The notes below the pieces were generated by a model that ran no database searches, was not told where the DNA came from, and was given only the letters and a program-made list of their open reading frames with translations. This document shows, piece by piece, positions 61,419 to 64,000 of a stretch of 64,000 nucleotides of DNA. The position numbers and the translations under genes were made by a program. Each line of letters opens with the position of its first letter. The first letter of the stretch is position 1. The stretch spans positions 8,824,485 through 8,888,484 of the forward strand of contig JAKSZU010000011.1 of assembly GCA_026018925.1 (NCBI GenBank), in the 5' to 3' direction. This DNA comes from Tupaia tana. Taxonomy: Eukaryota > Chordata > Mammalia > Scandentia > Tupaiidae.

Positions 61419-61678
61419 GGGACCAGCAGTTAGCGTAATAGCTATGTTGCTGGACTCCCACGTAGTTGACCACGGTTTGCGTCCCGGACCCGGTGGCTTA
61501 AACTCACGCCGGGCGCGTGTGCATGCGTGCCCATGATCCCGAGAGGAGAATGGAGAAGAAGGGATTGCGGTGTGGCAATCCCCCCTGGGGGGTGATTTCT
61601 CGCTTTCTGTCTCTCTCTGACTGTCTGGTGAGTGCATGCACCCTATAGCAAAAACCTCTCCAAAAAAAAAAAAAAAAT
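61419..61678 (+). repeat. tRNA-derived SINE, form L, young
   Basis: GGGACCAGCAGTTAGCGTAA, CGTCCCGGACCCGGTGGC, CCCCCCTGGGGGGTGATTTC and CCCTATAGCAAAAACC plus an A run. Confidence 0.95.
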
Positions 61679-61739
61679 GAATCCTAAGTATTTTTTTCCT
61701 TCAAGTCAAGTGTCATGTTATTTAAATAAGCTTCTTGTT

Positions 61740-62450
61740 ATAAGAAAAAAAATGAAATAAAATAATGGGCAAAATACCTAAACAGATACTTCATTGAAGA
61801 ATATCCACGGAGGGCCAGTAAGCACATGAAAAGGTGCTCCAGATCGCTATGTCATTAAGGAACTGCAAATTAGGACAAGAAACCACGGCATACCTACTCG
61901 AATGGCTGAGATCCCAAACCCTGGGAAACAACAAATGCTGGCACAGATGCGGAGCAGCAGGAACTCTCGTTCCTTGACGGTGAGAATGCAAAACAGCACA
62001 GCAACTTTAACAGCACAGCATCTCTGGAAGACAGCGCAGCAGTTTCCTACAGGACTAAACACACTCTCACCACCTGATCCAGCCATGGCCATCCGTCGTG
62101 GCCAAATGAACCGAAAACTCACGTCTCCATATAAACCTGCACGTGGATGTTCACAGCACTCGGTTCACAGTCGCCAACACTGGACAGTAACTGGAATGTC
62201 CTTCAGCACGAAAAGGGACACACTGTGGTATATCCAGACCACAGCATATTATTCAGCCATGAAAAGACATGGATGTTAGTGAAATGCATATCACGAAATA
62301 AGAAAAACTTATCTGAAAAAGCTGTTCGTGATTTTGTTTATGATTCTGAGCTAAATGATGTGCTAGGAAAGGCAAAAAAACATGGAAACAGTAAAAGAGC
62401 AGTGGGGAAGGGGTAATAAAGTACAAAGAATTTGGGGGACAGTAAAACTA

Positions 62451-62485
<35 letters not shown>
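61740..62485 (+). repeat. L1 3' end (old), with long A tail
   Basis: GGGCAAAATACCTAAACAG, AAGAATATCCACGGAGGGC, TGGCACAGATGCGGAGC, CTGGACAGTAACTGGAATG, CACAGCATATTATTCAGCC and a 3' UTR with GTGATTTTGTTTATGATTC follow L1 ORF2 C-terminus and 3' UTR. It ends in about 27 A. Confidence 0.88.
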
Positions 62486-62489
<4 letters not shown>

Positions 62490-62717
62490 TTTTTATTCGT
62501 GCCTGTATTTGCCGGAGAAAGACCGAGAGGGAAAGTGAGAAATGAACCTCCAGGGGGGATGGCCACACCACGATCCCTTCTCTATTCTTCTTGGAGATTT
62601 TAGGCATGCACGCATATGTACTTGGGACGATTTGCAAGCCACCTGGTCCAGAACTTGAACTCCACTGGGCCATGTGGGAGTCTAGTTCCTTAACTACCAT
62701 GCCAAATGATGGCACCG
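62486..62717 (-). repeat. tRNA-derived SINE, form L
   Basis: CGTGCCTGTATTTGCCGG, CTCCAGGGGGGATGGCC, GCACGCATATGTACTTGGG and CATGCCAAATGATGGCACC. It is head to tail with the A run of the L1. Confidence 0.83.
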
Positions 62718-62990
62718 AAGTTACTCTTTATGATACTACAACGGTAGATGCATTTGTCAAAACCCCAAGAAAGTAAACACCAGGAGTGAGCCCTAGGGTA
62801 AACTAGGGTCTTGGGTGATGCCACGTATCAGCGTTCATTTGGTCTGTGGTAACAGACAGGACCACCTACACTGTGGGATGTTAATAAAGGGGCAGCCTAC
62901 ATGGGTGGGAGCAGGGAGCATAGGAGACCTCTTCTTATATTGCACTCAATGTTGCTGCTAAAGTAAGTGCGCTAAAAATATAAAGTTTAT
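62718..62990. other. Intron, no feature recognised
   Basis: No repeat, exon or RNA gene recognised. Confidence 0.5.
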
Positions 62991-63271
62991 TGGGACCAGC
63001 AGTTAGCGTAATGGCTATGTCACTGGACTCCCATGTAATGGACCACGGTTCGAGTCCCGGACCCGGCGGCTTAAACTCATGCTAGGCACGTGTGTGTGCG
63101 TGCCCAAGATCCTGAGAGGAGAATGGAGAAGAAGGGATTATGGTATGGCCATCTGCCCTGGAGGGTGATTTCTTGCTTTCTGTCTCCCTATCTCTCTCTG
63201 TCTTTCTGGCGAGCGCATGTGCCCTATAGCAAAAACCTCTCCAATAAATAAATAAATATATATATATATAT
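62991..63271 (+). repeat. tRNA-derived SINE, form L, with (TA)n tail
   Basis: GGGACCAGCAGTTAGCGTAA, GGTTCGAGTCCCGGACCCGG, CTGCCCTGGAGGGTGATTTC and CCCTATAGCAAAAACC, then AATAAATAAATATATATA. ATAAAGTTTAT stands on both sides. Confidence 0.95.
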
Positions 63272-63301
63272 ATAAAGTTTATGTTAAAAATACTACTGTT
63301 G

Positions 63302-63565
63302 AGCCAGCAGGTGGCATGATGGTTAAGGCTCTGGATCCTGTAGGGTCAACTCCAATGTTCGAGTCCCAGAGTCTCCAACTTGAAAACATACTGGGCATGT
63401 ATGCACACATGACCCAAATCCCAAGAGGAAAATGAAGGAAAAGGGATTGCATAGTGACCATCCCCACTGGGGGTTGAGGGAGATTCCTCACTTCTCTTCT
63501 CTCTGTCTCTGTCTCTCTGGCAAGTGCACTCATGCTATAGTAAAAGTCTTAAAAAATACATTGTT
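63302..63565 (+). repeat. tRNA-derived SINE, form W/L
   Basis: GAGCCAGCAGGTGGCATGATGG, CTCTGGATCCTGTAGGG, TGTTCGAGTCCCAGAGTC, CCCCACTGGGGGTTGAGG and CATGCTATAGTAAAAGTC. Confidence 0.88.
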
Positions 63566-63689
63566 TAAAATATCGTTCCAAAAGGAAAAAAAAAAGGCAA
63601 AATCTCTGATTTTTCAGAGTTACATATTCGAGAGGTTGAGAGAGAGAGAGATCAACAAACAACAAAAGAAAACAAAACAATAAAAAATG

Positions 63690-64000
63690 TTTTCTGTCTC
63701 TTCTCATTTGTTTTTCAGAATCTCCTGTTATCAGCACATTGGTTTTCCATTGTTTGTCTTTAATATCTACCATCTTTTCTTCTACTGATTTGATTATATT
63801 TTGGCTTTTAACGTTCTAAAAAGTTCTCATATTTCTCTATACCTTGGGTTCAATTTTCTGCAGCATCAGTTCTTTACTTAGAGCAATTCTCCATCTGCAT
63901 TATTTTCCCAATCTCACTCAGCTCCGTGCCCACCTTGCTTGTGATTTTAGCTCACTTTATCTTTGTGCTTAAAGTCCATATTCTCTTGAATTTTATTTGA
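63690..64000 (-). repeat. L1/HAL1 ORF1-like fragment running off the window
   Basis: On the minus strand the sequence reads as a helical, Lys/Glu-rich coiled coil ending in VDIKDKQWKTNVLITG, which resembles the L1/HAL1 ORF1 segment before IIGIPEGEE. It is diverged. Confidence 0.5.

Larger units (their letters stand above)
1..64000 (-). other. ARHGAP44: ARHGAP44 gene body, internal part (12 exons)
   Basis: Twelve exons on the minus strand join in one frame and encode 447 residues that read through the end of the BAR domain, the RhoGAP domain and the proline-rich tail of ARHGAP44/RICH2, a GTPase-activating protein for Rac and Cdc42 at membranes of neurons and epithelia. The paralogue ARHGAP17 is excluded: it reads MYNFMAKEGEYGKFF where this gene reads MYSFVAKEIDYANYF, and it has a different sequence after WFFP. 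Introns in transcript order are 2081, 386, 4711, 403, 7315, 4716, 577, 1876, 13556, 742 and 4197 nt. The upstream intron is at least 17520 nt. The exons for the BAR N-terminus and for the C-terminal PDZ-binding tail known from the family are not in this window. Confidence 0.93.

Noticed and set aside
8-63565. tRNA genes, from the many tRNA-like heads with B-box sequence
   Set aside because: Every head is joined to a SINE body or is a fragment of one, and none I read folds as a full cloverleaf with intact acceptor and anticodon stems.
1-64000. Colugo, horse or lemur as source organism
   Set aside because: Colugo tRNA-Ile SINEs, horse ERE elements and primate Alu copies, as I know them, are all absent, while 7SL-derived dimers unlike Alu are present.

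Overview
This is a mammalian, single-gene intronic window. The only protein-coding gene I can support is ARHGAP44 (RICH2, a BAR plus RhoGAP protein), on the minus strand. Twelve consecutive internal exons lie between 46480 and 4579, all with GT..AG borders and all joining in one frame (1342 nt, 447 complete codons). They cover the last part of the BAR domain, the whole RhoGAP domain and the start of the proline/serine-rich tail. The N-terminal exons lie beyond 64000 and the C-terminal exons before base 1. Residue numbers in the exon entries count from the first residue encoded in this window. No second host gene, RNA gene or promoter is supported.

The repeats point to a tree shrew (Tupaia). 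About 80 copies of a tRNA-derived SINE fill the introns. I match them to the tRNA-derived family reported as expanded in tree shrew (Tu-III), from memory and not by a search. Three pieces of 7SL-RNA-derived SINE (39621, 40155, 45485) restrict the genome to Euarchontoglires, and their dimer arrangement is not that of an Alu or a B1. I use four working names for the tRNA SINE. Form L (about 260 bp) has head GGGACCAGCAGTTAGC, a GGCTTAAACTCACGCC middle, a CCCCCCTGGGGGG palindrome and tail CCCTATAGCAAAAACC. Form S (150-190 bp) lacks the middle and ends GGTCAAATTAAAATAAATAA. Form W (about 260 bp) has GGATCCCACATGG, TTGAAAAACAC, CACCCCACTGGGG and tail CCCTCTGGCAATTAAAA. Form O (about 240 bp) is diverged, with GGATCCTGGG in the head and a tail like CATGAATGAAATAAA.

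Layout. 1-4578 is the intron after the last exon seen, rich in SINEs. 4579-9918 holds three exons of the proline-rich tail, including an 18-bp microexon at 9901. 9919-23474 is a 13.6-kb intron with a SINE carrying a 54-bp hexamer repeat, a solo LTR and palindromic mariner MITEs. 23475-46480 holds nine exons of the GAP and BAR regions. 46481-64000 is the 3' part of a large intron upstream of the first exon seen, packed with nested SINEs, a long L1 relic and a near-complete mariner relic with transposase remains.

The most unusual items are the six-fold 54-bp amplification of a SINE tRNA head (12751-13074); a 19-bp SINE head flanked by perfect 17-bp duplications and lacking body and tail (60362-60414); the mariner relic (58408-60105); two mariner MITE groups; a perfect 13-bp-stem hairpin (20655-20694); and the conserved microexon. 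I found no operon, CRISPR array, phage or unknown protein system. The many open frames inside SINEs are not genes.
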